DNA of 64,000 bases from Sphingomonas sp. Leaf407 (GTDB lineage: Bacteria; Pseudomonadota; Alphaproteobacteria; Sphingomonadales; Sphingomonadaceae). Numbering within the stretch: position 1 is the first letter of the stretch; every line of letters starts with the position of its first letter. The DNA lies in NCBI RefSeq assembly GCF_001425385.1, contig NZ_LMQO01000001.1, forward strand, positions 1,292,501-1,356,500, given 5' to 3'. This document shows, in pieces, positions 46,180 to 57,026 of the stretch. The notes below the pieces were generated by a model that searched no databases, was not told the origin of the DNA, and was given only the letters and a program-made list of their open reading frames with translations. A program made the translations under genes and the position numbers.

Positions 46180-48792
46180 ATGCCAAACGGACCGTTTTCG
46201 ATCCAGACGCTGACCGGGCGTGAACTTGCCGCGCGTGACTGGTCCGCGACACCGATGGGGCCGATCGAGGACTGGCCGGTATCGCTGCGCGCGCTGCTGG
46301 CGATGATGTTGTCGTGCCCCACGCCGATGTTCCTCGCGTGGGGGCCGGACCTGCGCTGCTTCTACAACGACGCCTATCGCCCGCTGCTCGGCCACCGCGT
46401 CGGCATGGCGCTGGGCGAGCGGTTCGACGTGGTGTGGGCGACCATCTGGGACGAATTGCTGCCGCTGGTCGAGCGGACGATGGCGGGCGGTCATGTCGCC
46501 GCGACCGACATGCAGCTCGACCTGCAACGCACCGGCGAGAGCGAGGAAAGCTGGTGGAGTTTCACCTACTCGCCCGCCTTCGACGATCACGGCCAAGTCG
46601 CCGGATTGCTGTGCATCACCGGCGAGACGACCGGGCGGGTGATGGCCGAGCGCGAGCGCGCCGCCGCCGACGAACGGCTGCAACAGGCATTGTCCGCCGG
46701 GCGCAACATCGGCGCATGGGACTGGGACGTGCAGAACGACGTGGTGCGCGCCGATTCGCGCTTCGCGCTGCTCTATGGCGTCGATCCCAGGCAAGCGGAG
46801 CAGGGCGCGTCGATCGACCGGTTCTTCGACGGCGTCCACCCCGACGATCTCCAGGCGGCGCAGCGCGCGATCGCCGCCGCGATGGACCCGGACGGCGACG
46901 GAACGTTCCTTGCCGAATATCGCCTGCTGGGGGCCGACGGCCACAGCCGCTGGGTATCGGCGCAGGGGCGCTGCGTGTTCGACGATGCCGGCCGCCCGGT
47001 CCGCTTCCCCGGCGTCAGCTACGACATCGACGATCGCAAGCGCGCCGAGCTGGCGGCGCTAGCCGCCAAGGCCGAACGCGATTTCGTCCTGTCGCTGTCC
47101 GCGCGCCAGCGGTCCGCGACCGATCCGGCGGCGATCATGCGCTTCACCGCGCAGGCGCTGGGGGAGCGGCTGGGCATCAACCGCGCCGGCTTCGCGCGGA
47201 TCATCGGCCACCGCGTCCGCTATGGCGCGGGCTGGAACGACGGCGCGCTGCCGCCGCTCGTCGGCGATCATTCGCTCGACCGGTTCGGCGCGGTCGGCAC
47301 CGCGCTGCTGCGCAGCGGCCAGCCGATCGTGTCGGACGACTTCACCACCGATCCGGCGTTCGATCCGGCGGTCGCCGCGACCTATTCGGCGCGGTCGGGC
47401 ATCGTGATCCCACTGCGCCACGACGGGCGGGTCGAAGCGATGCTGATCCTGAACCACGCGACCCCGCGCCGCTGGACGGCGGGCGAAGTGGCACTGGCGA
47501 CCGAGATCGCCGAGATCGGCTGGATCGCGGTCCAGCGCGCCGACGCGCTGCGCCAGTTGGAGGCCAAGGTCGGGCGGCAGGACGCGCAGCTCGAACGGGT
47601 GGCGACCGAATTGCACGATGCCGCGTCCGCACGCGCCGCCGCCGAGACGCAGGTGCGCCAGTTGCAGAAGATGGAGGCGGTCGGCCAGTTGACCGGCGGC
47701 ATCGCGCACGACTTCAACAACATGCTGGCGATCGTCATCGGCAGCCTCGACATGATCGACCGCCGGCTGGCGCAGGGCCGGATCGACGTGACCCGCTATG
47801 TCGAGGCGGCGCGCGAGGGGGCCGACCGGGCGGCGGCGCTGACGCAGCGGCTGCTCGCCTTTTCGCGCCAGTCGCCGCTGTCGCCCGAACCGGTCGAGGG
47901 CAACCGGCTGATCGCCGACCTGACCGACCTGCTCGCCCGGACGCTGGGCGAGCGGATCGCGGTGGAGACGGTGCTGGGCGCCGGGCTGTGGCGTGCCGAA
48001 GCCGACCGGGGCCAGCTCGAAAACGCCATCGTGAACCTTGCGGTCAACGCGCGCGATGCGATGGAGGACGGCGGCAAGCTGACCATCGAGACCGCCAACG
48101 CCCATGTCGGCGACGATTACGCACGCGAGGCGGAGATGGCGGCGGGGCAATATGTCCTGATCGCGGTCAGCGATACCGGCAGCGGCATGGCCCCCGACGT
48201 GCTGGCCAAGGCGTTCGACCCGTTCTTTACCACCAAGCCGGTCGGGCGCGGAACGGGCCTCGGCTTAAGCCAGGTGTTCGGCTTCGTCCGCCAGTCGCGC
48301 GGCCATGTCCGCCTGTATTCCGAGCCGGGCGTCGGCACCACCGTGCGCCTCTATCTGCCGCGTTTCTATGGCGAGGCACCGACGCCGGGGCCGCGCACCA
48401 CCCTGCCCGACGTGCGCGGCGGCGCGCCGAGCGAAGTGGTGCTGGTGGTCGAGGACGAGGCGCGCGTGCGCGCCTTCTCGGTCGAGGTGCTGCGCGATCT
48501 GGGCTACCGCGTGGTGCAGGCGGCGAGTGGCCCCGAGGCGCTGGCGCTGATCGAGGGTGGGCAGCCGGTGTCGCTGCTGTTCACCGATGTCGTGATGCCG
48601 GGGATGACCGGGCGCGAACTCGCCGACCGCGCGGGCGCGCTGCGGCCGGGGCTGCGGGTGCTCTACACCACCGGCTATACCCGCAACGCGGTGGTGCATA
48701 ACGGCGTGCTCGATCCGGGTACGCGGCTGCTGTCCAAGCCGTTCGGGGTCGACGAACTGGCGAGAAAGGTGCGGGAGGCGTTGGACGGGTAG
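46180..48792 (+). CDS. Soluble PAS-PAS-GAF hybrid histidine kinase with receiver
   Basis: An 870-residue sensor kinase without membrane helices. Residues about 25-150 form a PAS-like domain (PTPMFLAWGPDLRCFYNDAY), 165-290 a PAS/PAC domain (WDWDVQNDVVRADSRFALLY), 300-455 a GAF-like domain. A short coiled coil (455-500) precedes HisKA with His510 in GGIAHDFNNMLAIV. The HATPase has DTGSGMAPDV and GTGLGLSQVFGF. The receiver has Asp803 in FTDVVMPGMTG and the lysine in LLSKPF. The signal and partner are unknown; no conserved blue-light FMN cysteine motif (NCRFLQ) is seen in either PAS. It sits between dapA and smpB, 12 bases after dapA. Confidence 0.92.
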   Translation: MPNGPFSIQTLTGRELAARDWSATPMGPIEDWPVSLRALLAMMLSCPTPMFLAWGPDLRCFYNDAYRPLLGHRVGMALGERFDVVWATIWDELLPLVERTMAGGHVAATDMQLDLQRTGESEESWWSFTYSPAFDDHGQVAGLLCITGETTGRVMAERERAAADERLQQALSAGRNIGAWDWDVQNDVVRADSRFALLYGVDPRQAEQGASIDRFFDGVHPDDLQAAQRAIAAAMDPDGDGTFLAEYRLLGADGHSRWVSAQGRCVFDDAGRPVRFPGVSYDIDDRKRAELAALAAKAERDFVLSLSARQRSATDPAAIMRFTAQALGERLGINRAGFARIIGHRVRYGAGWNDGALPPLVGDHSLDRFGAVGTALLRSGQPIVSDDFTTDPAFDPAVAATYSARSGIVIPLRHDGRVEAMLILNHATPRRWTAGEVALATEIAEIGWIAVQRADALRQLEAKVGRQDAQLERVATELHDAASARAAAETQVRQLQKMEAVGQLTGGIAHDFNNMLAIVIGSLDMIDRRLAQGRIDVTRYVEAAREGADRAAALTQRLLAFSRQSPLSPEPVEGNRLIADLTDLLARTLGERIAVETVLGAGLWRAEADRGQLENAIVNLAVNARDAMEDGGKLTIETANAHVGDDYAREAEMAAGQYVLIAVSDTGSGMAPDVLAKAFDPFFTTKPVGRGTGLGLSQVFGFVRQSRGHVRLYSEPGVGTTVRLYLPRFYGEAPTPGPRTTLPDVRGGAPSEVVLVVEDEARVRAFSVEVLRDLGYRVVQAASGPEALALIEGGQPVSLLFTDVVMPGMTGRELADRAGALRPGLRVLYTTGYTRNAVVHNGVLDPGTRLLSKPFGVDELARKVREALDG

Positions 48793-48797
48793 ATTAC

Positions 48798-48905
48798 CTC
48801 CCCTCCCTGACAAGGGAGGGGCCGGGGGTGGGTTGGTTCGTGGCGGACGCTGGCGTTCCCTCGCAGGCCGACCCACCCCCAACCCCTCCCTTCCAGGGAG
48901 GGGAG
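48798..48905. repeat. Paired palindromic repeat, CTCCCCTCCCTG family
   Basis: The arms 48798-48833 and 48871-48905 are near reverse complements (CTCCCCTCCCTG... and ...CAGGGAGGGGAG, with GGGGGTGGGT/ACCCACCCCC on the inner side). Each arm is itself a hairpin. The element lies between the kinase stop and smpB. A single arm recurs at 53164-53189, and a variant near 34383. Confidence 0.85.
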
Positions 48906-48966
48906 TCGGATGCGGCATGACGATCGACCGCTTCCCCTATGCCCCCCGACCCCCTATGTCCCGCGC

Positions 48967-49449
48967 ATGAGCCGTCCGCGTCCCCAGTTGTTCGACAAGA
49001 AGAAGATCGTCGCCGAAAACCGCCGTGCGCGCTTCGATTACGAGATCGACACCGTGTATGAGGCCGGCATCGCGCTGACCGGAACCGAGGTGAAGTCGCT
49101 GCGCTTCGGCGAGGGATCGATCATGGAAAGCTATGCCGACGTCCGCGAGGGGCAGGTGTGGCTCATCAATTCCAACGTGCCCGAATTCAGCCACGGCAAC
49201 CGGTTCAATCATGAACCGCGCCGCCCGCGCAAGCTGCTGCTCCACGAGCGCGAGATCAACAAGATGCACGGCGCGGTCGCGCGCGACGGCATGACGCTGA
49301 TCGCGCTGTCGGTGTATTTCAATTCCAAGGGCCGGGCGAAGGTCGAACTGGCGCTGGCCAAGGGGCGCAAGACCCACGACAAGCGCGAGCACATCAAGGA
49401 GCGCGAGTGGAAGCGCGAAGCGGGAAGGTTGCTGCGCGACCGTGGCTGA
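48967..49449 (+). CDS. smpB: SsrA-binding protein SmpB
   Basis: SmpB binds tmRNA and brings it to stalled ribosomes for trans-translation. The 160-residue product has [40 protein letters not shown] and the C-terminal tail [20 protein letters not shown], which occupies the empty mRNA channel. The start at 48967 ([13 protein letters not shown]) fits the family; an in-frame ATG upstream adds a poorly conserved stretch. The next gene's GTG overlaps its end by eight bases. No tmRNA gene is seen in the window. Confidence 0.97.
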   Translation: MSRPRPQLFDKKKIVAENRRARFDYEIDTVYEAGIALTGTEVKSLRFGEGSIMESYADVREGQVWLINSNVPEFSHGNRFNHEPRRPRKLLLHEREINKMHGAVARDGMTLIALSVYFNSKGRAKVELALAKGRKTHDKREHIKEREWKREAGRLLRDRG

Positions 49450-49996
49450 CAAGACGATGGGGGTCCGCGCGCTGCGCTGGATCCGCGAAAACCTGCCGAC
49501 GCGCGAATCGATGGAGGCCAACCGCTTCCTGCGCCCGGTCGCGCATCGTGTCCTTGCCCCCGAATTGTGGCGTTTCACCCGCCGGTCGGTGCCGCGCGGT
49601 GTGGCGCTGGGCATGTTCACCGGCATCCTGATTCCGCTGGGGCAGATACCGGCATCGGCGGTGCTGGCGCTGCCGCTTCGCGCCAATGTGCCGGCGGCGG
49701 CGCTGACGACGTTCTTCACCAATCCGATCACCACCCCGCTGCTGTTCATCCTGTACTACAAGGTCGGGGCGTGGCTGCTGCACCTCGACCGGGCGGTGCC
49801 GGGCCAGCCGATCGGCGATGCGGTGGCGGCCCCGCCGGGCTGGCTCGACTGGCTGATCGCGGAAGTGGGTCCGGCCACCGCGCTCGGCATGGTGGTGTGT
49901 TCGGTGATCGGCGCGGTGCTGGGCTATGCCATTGCCGCACTGGGCTGGCGGTGGTGGATCGCCGCCAAGTGGAAGCGGCGGCACCAGCAGGAATAG
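49442..49996 (+). CDS. DUF2062 family membrane protein
   Basis: A 184-residue inner-membrane protein with the DUF2062 signature: [20 protein letters not shown], then [20 protein letters not shown] and [12 protein letters not shown]. Two or three membrane helices are visible (about 55-75, 85-115 and 143-168). The biochemical role of the family is unknown. It starts with GTG inside the smpB reading frame, an eight-base overlap, so it is translated with smpB. A basic C-terminal tail (WKRRHQQE) would face the cytoplasm. Confidence 0.85.
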   Translation: MADKTMGVRALRWIRENLPTRESMEANRFLRPVAHRVLAPELWRFTRRSVPRGVALGMFTGILIPLGQIPASAVLALPLRANVPAAALTTFFTNPITTPLLFILYYKVGAWLLHLDRAVPGQPIGDAVAAPPGWLDWLIAEVGPATALGMVVCSVIGAVLGYAIAALGWRWWIAAKWKRRHQQE

Positions 49997-50063
49997 CCGG
50001 TCCGGCGAAACCCGGTCGCGTCCTGACAGTTCGTTCCGTACATATTCCTAAAACGGAGCGCCG

Positions 50064-51722
50064 ATGCCGCATTACACGCCCCTGATCGGTACTATCGTCC
50101 TCGCCCTGGTCGTCGCGTTCTTCATGGGGGCGCTGGCGCATCGGCTGCGGGTGTCGCCGATCGCGGGCTATCTGATGGCCGGGGTGCTGATCGGGCCGTT
50201 CACGCCCGGAGTGGTCGCCGATTCGGGGATCGCCACCGAACTGGCCGAGATCGGCGTCATCCTGCTGATGTTCGGCGTCGGGCTCCACTTCAGCCTGAAG
50301 GACCTGATGTCGGTGTGGCGGATCGCGGTGCCCGGCGCGATCGTGCAGATCGCCGCCGCGACGCTGATGGGGCTGGGCCTTGCGACATGGCTCGGCTGGC
50401 CGCTGGTCGCGGGCCTCTGCTTCGGCCTCGCGCTGTCGGTGGCGAGTACCGTGGTGTTGCTGCGCGCGCTGGAGGGGCGCTCGCTGGTCCAGACCGAGCG
50501 GGGGCGGATCGCGGTCGGCTGGCTGATCGTCGAGGATCTGGCGATGGTCGTGGCGCTCGTGCTGCTGCCGGTCGTCGCCGCCGCGCTCGACCCCGACAAG
50601 GCGGTGGCGATGCCGGCGATCCTGTGGTCGATCGCGACGACATTGGTGAAGGTCGGCGGGTTCGTCGCGCTGATGCTGATCGTCGGGCGGCGGGCGATCC
50701 CATGGGCGTTGCACTGGGTCGTGCATACCGGGTCGCGCGAGCTGTTCCGCCTCGCCGTGCTGGCCATTGCGCTGGGCGTCGCGTTCGGATCGGCGCTGGC
50801 GTTCGATGTGTCGTTTGCGCTGGGCGCCTTCTTCGCCGGGATGATCCTTGGCGAAACCGAACTCAGCCGCCGCGCGGCGCAGGAAACGCTGCCGTTGCGC
50901 GATGCGTTCGCGGTGCTGTTCTTCGTGTCGGTCGGCATGCTCGCCGACCCCAAGGTGCTGATCGAACAGCCGTTGCCGCTGCTCGCCACGGTCGGCATCA
51001 TCGTGATCGGCAAGTCGGCGGCGGCATGGGTGATCGTCCGCGCATTCGGCCATCCGAATCGCACCGCCGCGACGGTCGCCGCCAGCCTTGCGCAGATCGG
51101 CGAATTCTCGTTCATCCTCGCCGGGCTGGGCACCAAGCTCGGCATCCTGCCGGCAGAGGCGCGCGACCTGATATTGGGCGGGGCGATCCTGTCGATCCTG
51201 GTCAATCCGGTGCTGTTCGCGATGGTCGCCGGACGCGGCACCGCGCCGCAGGACCCCAGCCGACAGGAAACCGAACGCGAGGAAGCGCGCGAGGAAGCGC
51301 GCGAGGACCATGTCGTCGTCATCGGTGCCGGCCGGGTCGGGCGGATCATCGCCAAGGGATGCCGTGACGCCGGCCGCGCCTTCGTGATCGTCGAGGACCA
51401 GCGCGATACCGCGCACACGGCGGCAAGCGAGGGGTGGAGCGTGGTCGTCGGCAATGCACTCGACGACCGGGTGCTGCGCGACGCAGGGGTGCCGCGCGCC
51501 ACCAAGCTGCTGATCGCGATCCCCGGCGGGTTCGAGGCCGGGGCGATCGCCGCGCGGGCACGGGCGCTGAACCCCGATCTCTATGTCCTGTCGCGCGCGC
51601 ATTCGGTGGACGAGGTCGCCTATCTCAAGCGCCACGGCGTCGACGAGGTCGTGCTGGGCGAGGAGGAGTTGGCGCGCACGATGCTGCGCCGGGCGGGCGA
51701 GCAGCGGGCGGCAACGGGATGA
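50064..51722 (+). CDS. ybaL: CPA2 cation/proton antiporter with TrkA-N domain, YbaL-like
   Basis: An inner-membrane antiporter of 552 residues that follows E. coli YbaL (558) closely from the first residues (PHYTPLIGTIVLALVVAFFM, LIGPFTPGVVADSGI) to the last (EVVLGEEELARTMLRRAGEQ). The membrane part (1-390) has about 12 helices, with LPLRDAFAVLFFVSVGML and ASLAQIGEFSFILAGLG in the transport core. The C-terminal TrkA-N/RCK domain (about 410-530) begins VVVIGAGRVGRIIAKGC, an NAD-binding GxGxxG pattern. It probably exchanges K+ or Na+ for H+; glutathione gating as in KefB/C is not evident. It stands 67 bases after the DUF2062 gene. Confidence 0.92.
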   Translation: MPHYTPLIGTIVLALVVAFFMGALAHRLRVSPIAGYLMAGVLIGPFTPGVVADSGIATELAEIGVILLMFGVGLHFSLKDLMSVWRIAVPGAIVQIAAATLMGLGLATWLGWPLVAGLCFGLALSVASTVVLLRALEGRSLVQTERGRIAVGWLIVEDLAMVVALVLLPVVAAALDPDKAVAMPAILWSIATTLVKVGGFVALMLIVGRRAIPWALHWVVHTGSRELFRLAVLAIALGVAFGSALAFDVSFALGAFFAGMILGETELSRRAAQETLPLRDAFAVLFFVSVGMLADPKVLIEQPLPLLATVGIIVIGKSAAAWVIVRAFGHPNRTAATVAASLAQIGEFSFILAGLGTKLGILPAEARDLILGGAILSILVNPVLFAMVAGRGTAPQDPSRQETEREEAREEAREDHVVVIGAGRVGRIIAKGCRDAGRAFVIVEDQRDTAHTAASEGWSVVVGNALDDRVLRDAGVPRATKLLIAIPGGFEAGAIAARARALNPDLYVLSRAHSVDEVAYLKRHGVDEVVLGEEELARTMLRRAGEQRAATG

Positions 51723-51784
51723 CCCGACACCCGGTTGCCCCACGGTTCGCGCCGACGTAGCATCGCACGATCGAAGCAACGGGG

Positions 51785-52228
51785 GTGGATTCGGTGGCGA
51801 TATTCTGGTCGATCGTGCGGATGATGCTGGCGCTGATCGCGATGACGGTGGCGAGTGGCGCGGAGGCGGGCGATGCCGTCCACGTACCGATCGCGATCCG
51901 GCTCTATGAAGGCGACCGGCTGATCGCGACACCGATCGTCTATACCCCCTACGGCCAGGCAACGACGATCCGGCTCGACCGGCCCGGCGGCTATGCCATC
52001 AGCGTCCGGCCGGAGCGCGCCACCATCGCCGGCAAGCCGGCGGCACAGGTCGCGGTCGAGGTAGCGCGGCAACAGGCGGGACGCTGGACGACGGTCAGCC
52101 GGCCGGTGCTACTGGTCGGGTGCGGCGGCGACGCCGCGATGGCGATCGACCGTCCCGGCGGCACGGCGGTACGGATCGAACTGGCCATCGATCCGGCGGC
52201 GATCGACCCGTCCTGCGCGAAACGCTGA
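51785..52228 (+). CDS. Hypothetical secreted protein
   Basis: Up to 147 residues, not recognised. It has a signal-like segment MMLALIAMTVASGAEA, followed by short beta-rich stretches such as VPIAIRLYEGDRLIATPIVY and GGYAISVRPERA, and two cysteines near the C-terminus (VGCGGD, PSCAKR) that could form a disulfide. The frame opens with GTG at 51785; ATGs at 51821 and 51824 give a cleaner signal peptide and may be the true start. It follows the ybaL-like gene on the same strand, and its codon use agrees with the genome. Confidence 0.6.
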   Translation: MDSVAIFWSIVRMMLALIAMTVASGAEAGDAVHVPIAIRLYEGDRLIATPIVYTPYGQATTIRLDRPGGYAISVRPERATIAGKPAAQVAVEVARQQAGRWTTVSRPVLLVGCGGDAAMAIDRPGGTAVRIELAIDPAAIDPSCAKR

Positions 52229-52273
52229 CGGTTTCGGTCGCGCCGCCGCCGTCCATGCGGTAGGCCGGGCGTC

Positions 52274-53050
52274 ATGGTCCAGCTTCCCCACCCCACCGGC
52301 AACGTCGCGTTGCTGATCGATGCCGACAATGCCGGCGCCGCCTATCTCGATTCGGTGCTGACGGTGCTGGCCGAATTCGGCACGGTCAACGTTCGGCGCG
52401 CCTATGGCAACTGGCAGAAACCGGGCCTCAAAAGCTGGGAAAAGCTGTTGATGCGCCACGGGATCGAACCGTTCCAGCAGTTCGACATCACCAAGGGCAA
52501 GAACGCCACCGACATGCGCATGACCATCGACGCGATGGACCTGCTGTTGCGCGGGCGGATCACCGGTTTCGGCATCATGTCGTCGGACAGCGATTTCATG
52601 CCGCTGGCGCAGCGTATCCGCCAGGAAGGCGTGCCGGTGTACGGCTTCGGCACCGAACGCACGCCGCAGGGGTTCCGCGAGAGCTGCACCCGCTTCATCG
52701 ACGTCGCGTCGCTGGATGTCGAGGATGTCGCCAACATGCCGCTGCCCCCCGCGATCGGCGGCGTCGGCGCGACCGCCGCGACCCCGGCGGCCAAGCCCAC
52801 CCCCGCCCCGGCGCGCACCAGCCAGAAGGTCGACGTCGCCTTCGTCAAATTGCTGTCGGATGCCTATGATGCGTCGAAGATCGACAAGCGCGGTTTCGCC
52901 AGCCTGTCCGAAGTCGGCCAGCGCGCCGCCAACCGGTCGAGCTTCGACACGCGCAACTATGGGTTCAAGCGATTGTCCGACCTGATCGAAAAGGTCCGCG
53001 AGTTCGAGGTCGAACGGCGCGACACCGGGATCTTCGTCAAGCGGGTGTGA
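52274..53050 (+). CDS. NYN-domain protein with C-terminal OST-HTH/LOTUS domain
   Basis: A 258-residue protein with a PIN-like NYN nuclease domain (residues 1-150). The acidic residues are in LLIDADNAGAAY, then KGKNATDMRMTIDAMDLL and FGIMSSDSDFMPLAQRIRQE, the pattern of the NYN/LabA-like family thought to cut or bind RNA. After a Pro/Ala linker (155-180), residues 183-258 form an OST-HTH/LOTUS winged helix (VKLLSDAYDASKIDKRGFAS...FEVERRDTGIFVKRV). The family is found in many bacteria, and its role in RNA metabolism is inferred. It is not obviously co-transcribed with its neighbours. Confidence 0.87.
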   Translation: MVQLPHPTGNVALLIDADNAGAAYLDSVLTVLAEFGTVNVRRAYGNWQKPGLKSWEKLLMRHGIEPFQQFDITKGKNATDMRMTIDAMDLLLRGRITGFGIMSSDSDFMPLAQRIRQEGVPVYGFGTERTPQGFRESCTRFIDVASLDVEDVANMPLPPAIGGVGATAATPAAKPTPAPARTSQKVDVAFVKLLSDAYDASKIDKRGFASLSEVGQRAANRSSFDTRNYGFKRLSDLIEKVREFEVERRDTGIFVKRV

Positions 53051-53070
53051 GTGTGGGGATTTGCAGCGGA

Positions 53071-53093
53071 CGTCGCCCCAGCGAAGGCTGGGG
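53071..53093. repeat. Single palindromic repeat arm, CCAGCGAAGGCTGG family
   Basis: CGTCGCCCCAGCGAAGGC plus GGGG repeats the left arm of the element at 35724-35746. No partner arm is seen nearby. Confidence 0.75.
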
Positions 53094-53163
53094 CGGTTGG
53101 GCGGCACCGACCATACCCTGCCGACAGGATCGATCGGCGGTCATAAGACGGCCGTTCGTGGAC

Positions 53164-53189
53164 ACCTCCCCTCCCTGACAAGGGAGGGG
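53164..53189. repeat. Single palindromic repeat arm, CTCCCCTCCCTG family
   Basis: The 26-base palindrome CTCCCCTCCCTGACAAGG... repeats the left arm at 48798. Together with the arm at 53071 it fills the gap between the convergent NYN gene and the small winged-helix-like gene. Confidence 0.75.
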
Positions 53190-53243
53190 AGCAGGTTGGA
53201 AAGGCATTTTCCCGGATGTCGAACCGGCCCGGACTGGACCGAA

Positions 53244-53629
53244 TCAAACACCCGCCCCCTGCCAGTAGCTGAAGGCCGCCTGCTGGTGCCTGCGGACGTA
53301 GGCGGCAGCTTTTGGGCCGGTCCATGCGTCGGCATAGCCCGCCGGGGTCGCGGTATCGATCCACCAGCCCTGCCCCGGCAGCCCATCCGACTGGCGCACG
53401 ACGAGGACGGCGAGGCCCGGTTCCCCCATCCCGGCGCCGGCGGCATCGATCGCGTCGAGCGTGCGGCACAGCGCGCGCATCTTCGGCCGGGTGAAGCCAT
53501 GGCCGAGCGCCAGCAGCAGCCCGGAATAGGTCAGCGCCTGCCCCTCGCGCGCGGCGTCGATCAACAGCGCGCGGACCCGCGCGACGTCGGCGATCGCCCC
53601 CGGACCGCCATGGTCCGGGGGCGTCGGCA

Positions 53630-53630
<1 letters not shown>
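53244..53630 (-). CDS. Small winged-helix-like hypothetical protein coupled to ettA
   Basis: A 128-residue protein, not firmly recognised. The N-terminal 60 residues (VRALLIDAAREGQALTYSGL, then LALGHGFTRPKMRALCRTLD) look like a small winged helix. They are followed by LAVLVVRQSDGLPGQGWW, a stretch that resembles a segment accompanying some HNH or restriction-type nucleases (VVNKETGLPG...). No nuclease active site is present. Its ATG overlaps the ettA stop by one base (TGATG), so it is probably translated together with ettA. The function is unknown. Confidence 0.65.
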
Positions 53631-55309
<1,679 letters not shown>

Positions 55310-55487
55310 TGCCGAAGGCTCCGTTTCATATTGTCGGGGATGGTCAGACGTGTTGTTCCGCGATGTAGCGTCGGGGCGATGGGTTGGCAACGCGGGCGAC
55401 GGCACGCTTGCGTGCCCGCGCACACGCGCCTTGCATCGCTGTCGAACGTATGGAACGCAGGCGAACCGAGTTCCACGGGGGATTTCC

Positions 55488-56855
55488 ATGCGCCGTCTGC
55501 TTCTTGCCGCCCTGTTCCTGCCCTTGCCGGCACTGGCCCAGCCGACCACCGCGCAGGTCGCGGCCCTGCGCGATGCGGCGCTTGGCGATACGCTGGCGTG
55601 GGACATCACCGAAGGGCTGACGACCGAGATCGGCCCGCGTCTCGCCGGCACCCCCGACGAGGCACGCGCCCGCGTCTGGGCGGTGGCGCGGTTGAAGGCG
55701 CTGGGGTTCAGCAATGTCCGGATCGAACCGTTCCCGATGGCGGTGTGGGTGCGCGGCGAGGAGAAGGCGGCGATCCTAGCCCCCTTCCCGCAGCCGCTGG
55801 CGATCACCGCGCTCGGCAATTCGGGATCAACCGGTAACGACGGGCTGATCGGGGAGGTGGTGTTCTTCCCGACGCTCGACGATCTGAAGGCCGCGCCCGA
55901 CGGGAGTCTCAAGGGCAGGATCGCGTTCGTCAGCCATGCGATGGCGGCGACGCAGGACGGATCGGCGTACGGCCCCGCCGGACAGGTGCGCCGCGCCGGC
56001 CCGGCGATCGCGGCGCAGAAGGGCGCGGCGGCAATCGTCATCCGCTCGATCGGGACCGACCGGCACCGGGTGCCGCATACCGGCAGCACCGTCTTTCCGG
56101 CGGGAACGACAGCGATTCCGGCGGGCGCGCTGTCGGTGCCCGATGCCGAACAGCTCGAACGGGTCCTGAAGCGCGGCCAGCCGGTGCGGCTGAAACTGCT
56201 GCTGACCCCGCGCCAGACCGGCACGCGCGAATCGGGCAACGTCATCGCCGAGGTGCCGGGCAGCGATCCCTCCGCCGGCATCGTGCTGATCGGCGGGCAT
56301 CTCGATAGTTGGGATCTGGGCACCGGCGCGATCGACGACGCGGCGGGGCTTGGCATCACCACGGCGGCGGCCAAGCGGATCATGGCGGCGGGGCAGCCGC
56401 GCCGCACGATCCGTCTGGTCTGGTTCGGCGCGGAGGAAGTGGGCGGCGTCGGCGGGCGCGCCTATGCCGAGGCGCACAAGGGCGACATCCATGCCACCGC
56501 GTCGGAAAGCGACTTCGGCGCCGACCGGGTGTGGCAGTTCGACGTCGGCCTGCCGGCGGAAGCGGCGGCGGTGGGCGACCGACTCGCCACCGCACTCGCC
56601 CCACTGGGTATCACGCGCGGCAACAAGTTCGCGGGCGACGGCACCGATATTGGTCCGACGCTGGCACTGGACGTCGCGGGGGTCGATCTGTCCCAATCGG
56701 GCCTGCGCTATTTCGATCTACATCACACCGCCGACGACACGCTCGACAAGATCGACCCCGCGCAACTCCAGCAGAACGTAGCGGCATGGACCGCGATGCT
56801 GGCGGTCGTCGCCCATGCGCCCGAACCGATCGGGCGGGTCGTCCGGCCACGCTGA
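55488..56855 (+). CDS. Secreted M28 family zinc aminopeptidase
   Basis: A 455-residue exopeptidase with a signal peptide (MRRLLLAALFLPLPALAQP). A protease-associated-like insert (about 120-215) precedes the M28 core. The two-zinc site is built from GGHLDSWDLGTGAIDDAAG (His and bridging Asp), WFGAEEVGG (the catalytic Glu and a ligand), Asp in SESDFGADR and the final His in YFDLHHTADDT. It resembles bacterial peptidases related to glutamate carboxypeptidase and aminopeptidase Y. The start at 55488 is the first that exposes the signal peptide. It starts divergently from ettA. Confidence 0.9.
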   Translation: MRRLLLAALFLPLPALAQPTTAQVAALRDAALGDTLAWDITEGLTTEIGPRLAGTPDEARARVWAVARLKALGFSNVRIEPFPMAVWVRGEEKAAILAPFPQPLAITALGNSGSTGNDGLIGEVVFFPTLDDLKAAPDGSLKGRIAFVSHAMAATQDGSAYGPAGQVRRAGPAIAAQKGAAAIVIRSIGTDRHRVPHTGSTVFPAGTTAIPAGALSVPDAEQLERVLKRGQPVRLKLLLTPRQTGTRESGNVIAEVPGSDPSAGIVLIGGHLDSWDLGTGAIDDAAGLGITTAAAKRIMAAGQPRRTIRLVWFGAEEVGGVGGRAYAEAHKGDIHATASESDFGADRVWQFDVGLPAEAAAVGDRLATALAPLGITRGNKFAGDGTDIGPTLALDVAGVDLSQSGLRYFDLHHTADDTLDKIDPAQLQQNVAAWTAMLAVVAHAPEPIGRVVRPR

Positions 56856-57026
56856 AACGCGGCGACTTGTGTCCGAACTGTTGCCGAACCGGTCCTCCAT
56901 TGGTCGCAAAGCCGCATTGCTGCCACAATTGGAGATTGACGGCGGCGCAGCATACGTTATTGCGGCTGGTGTCGCGGCGGCGGTTTCGCCGGACCAACGC
57001 GAAGTCAATTTTCGGGAGCCACCCAC

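Noticed and set aside
46700-47000. LOV photoreceptor domain in the hybrid kinase
   Set aside because: The flavin-binding cysteine motif (NCRFLQ or a close variant) is absent from both PAS regions.
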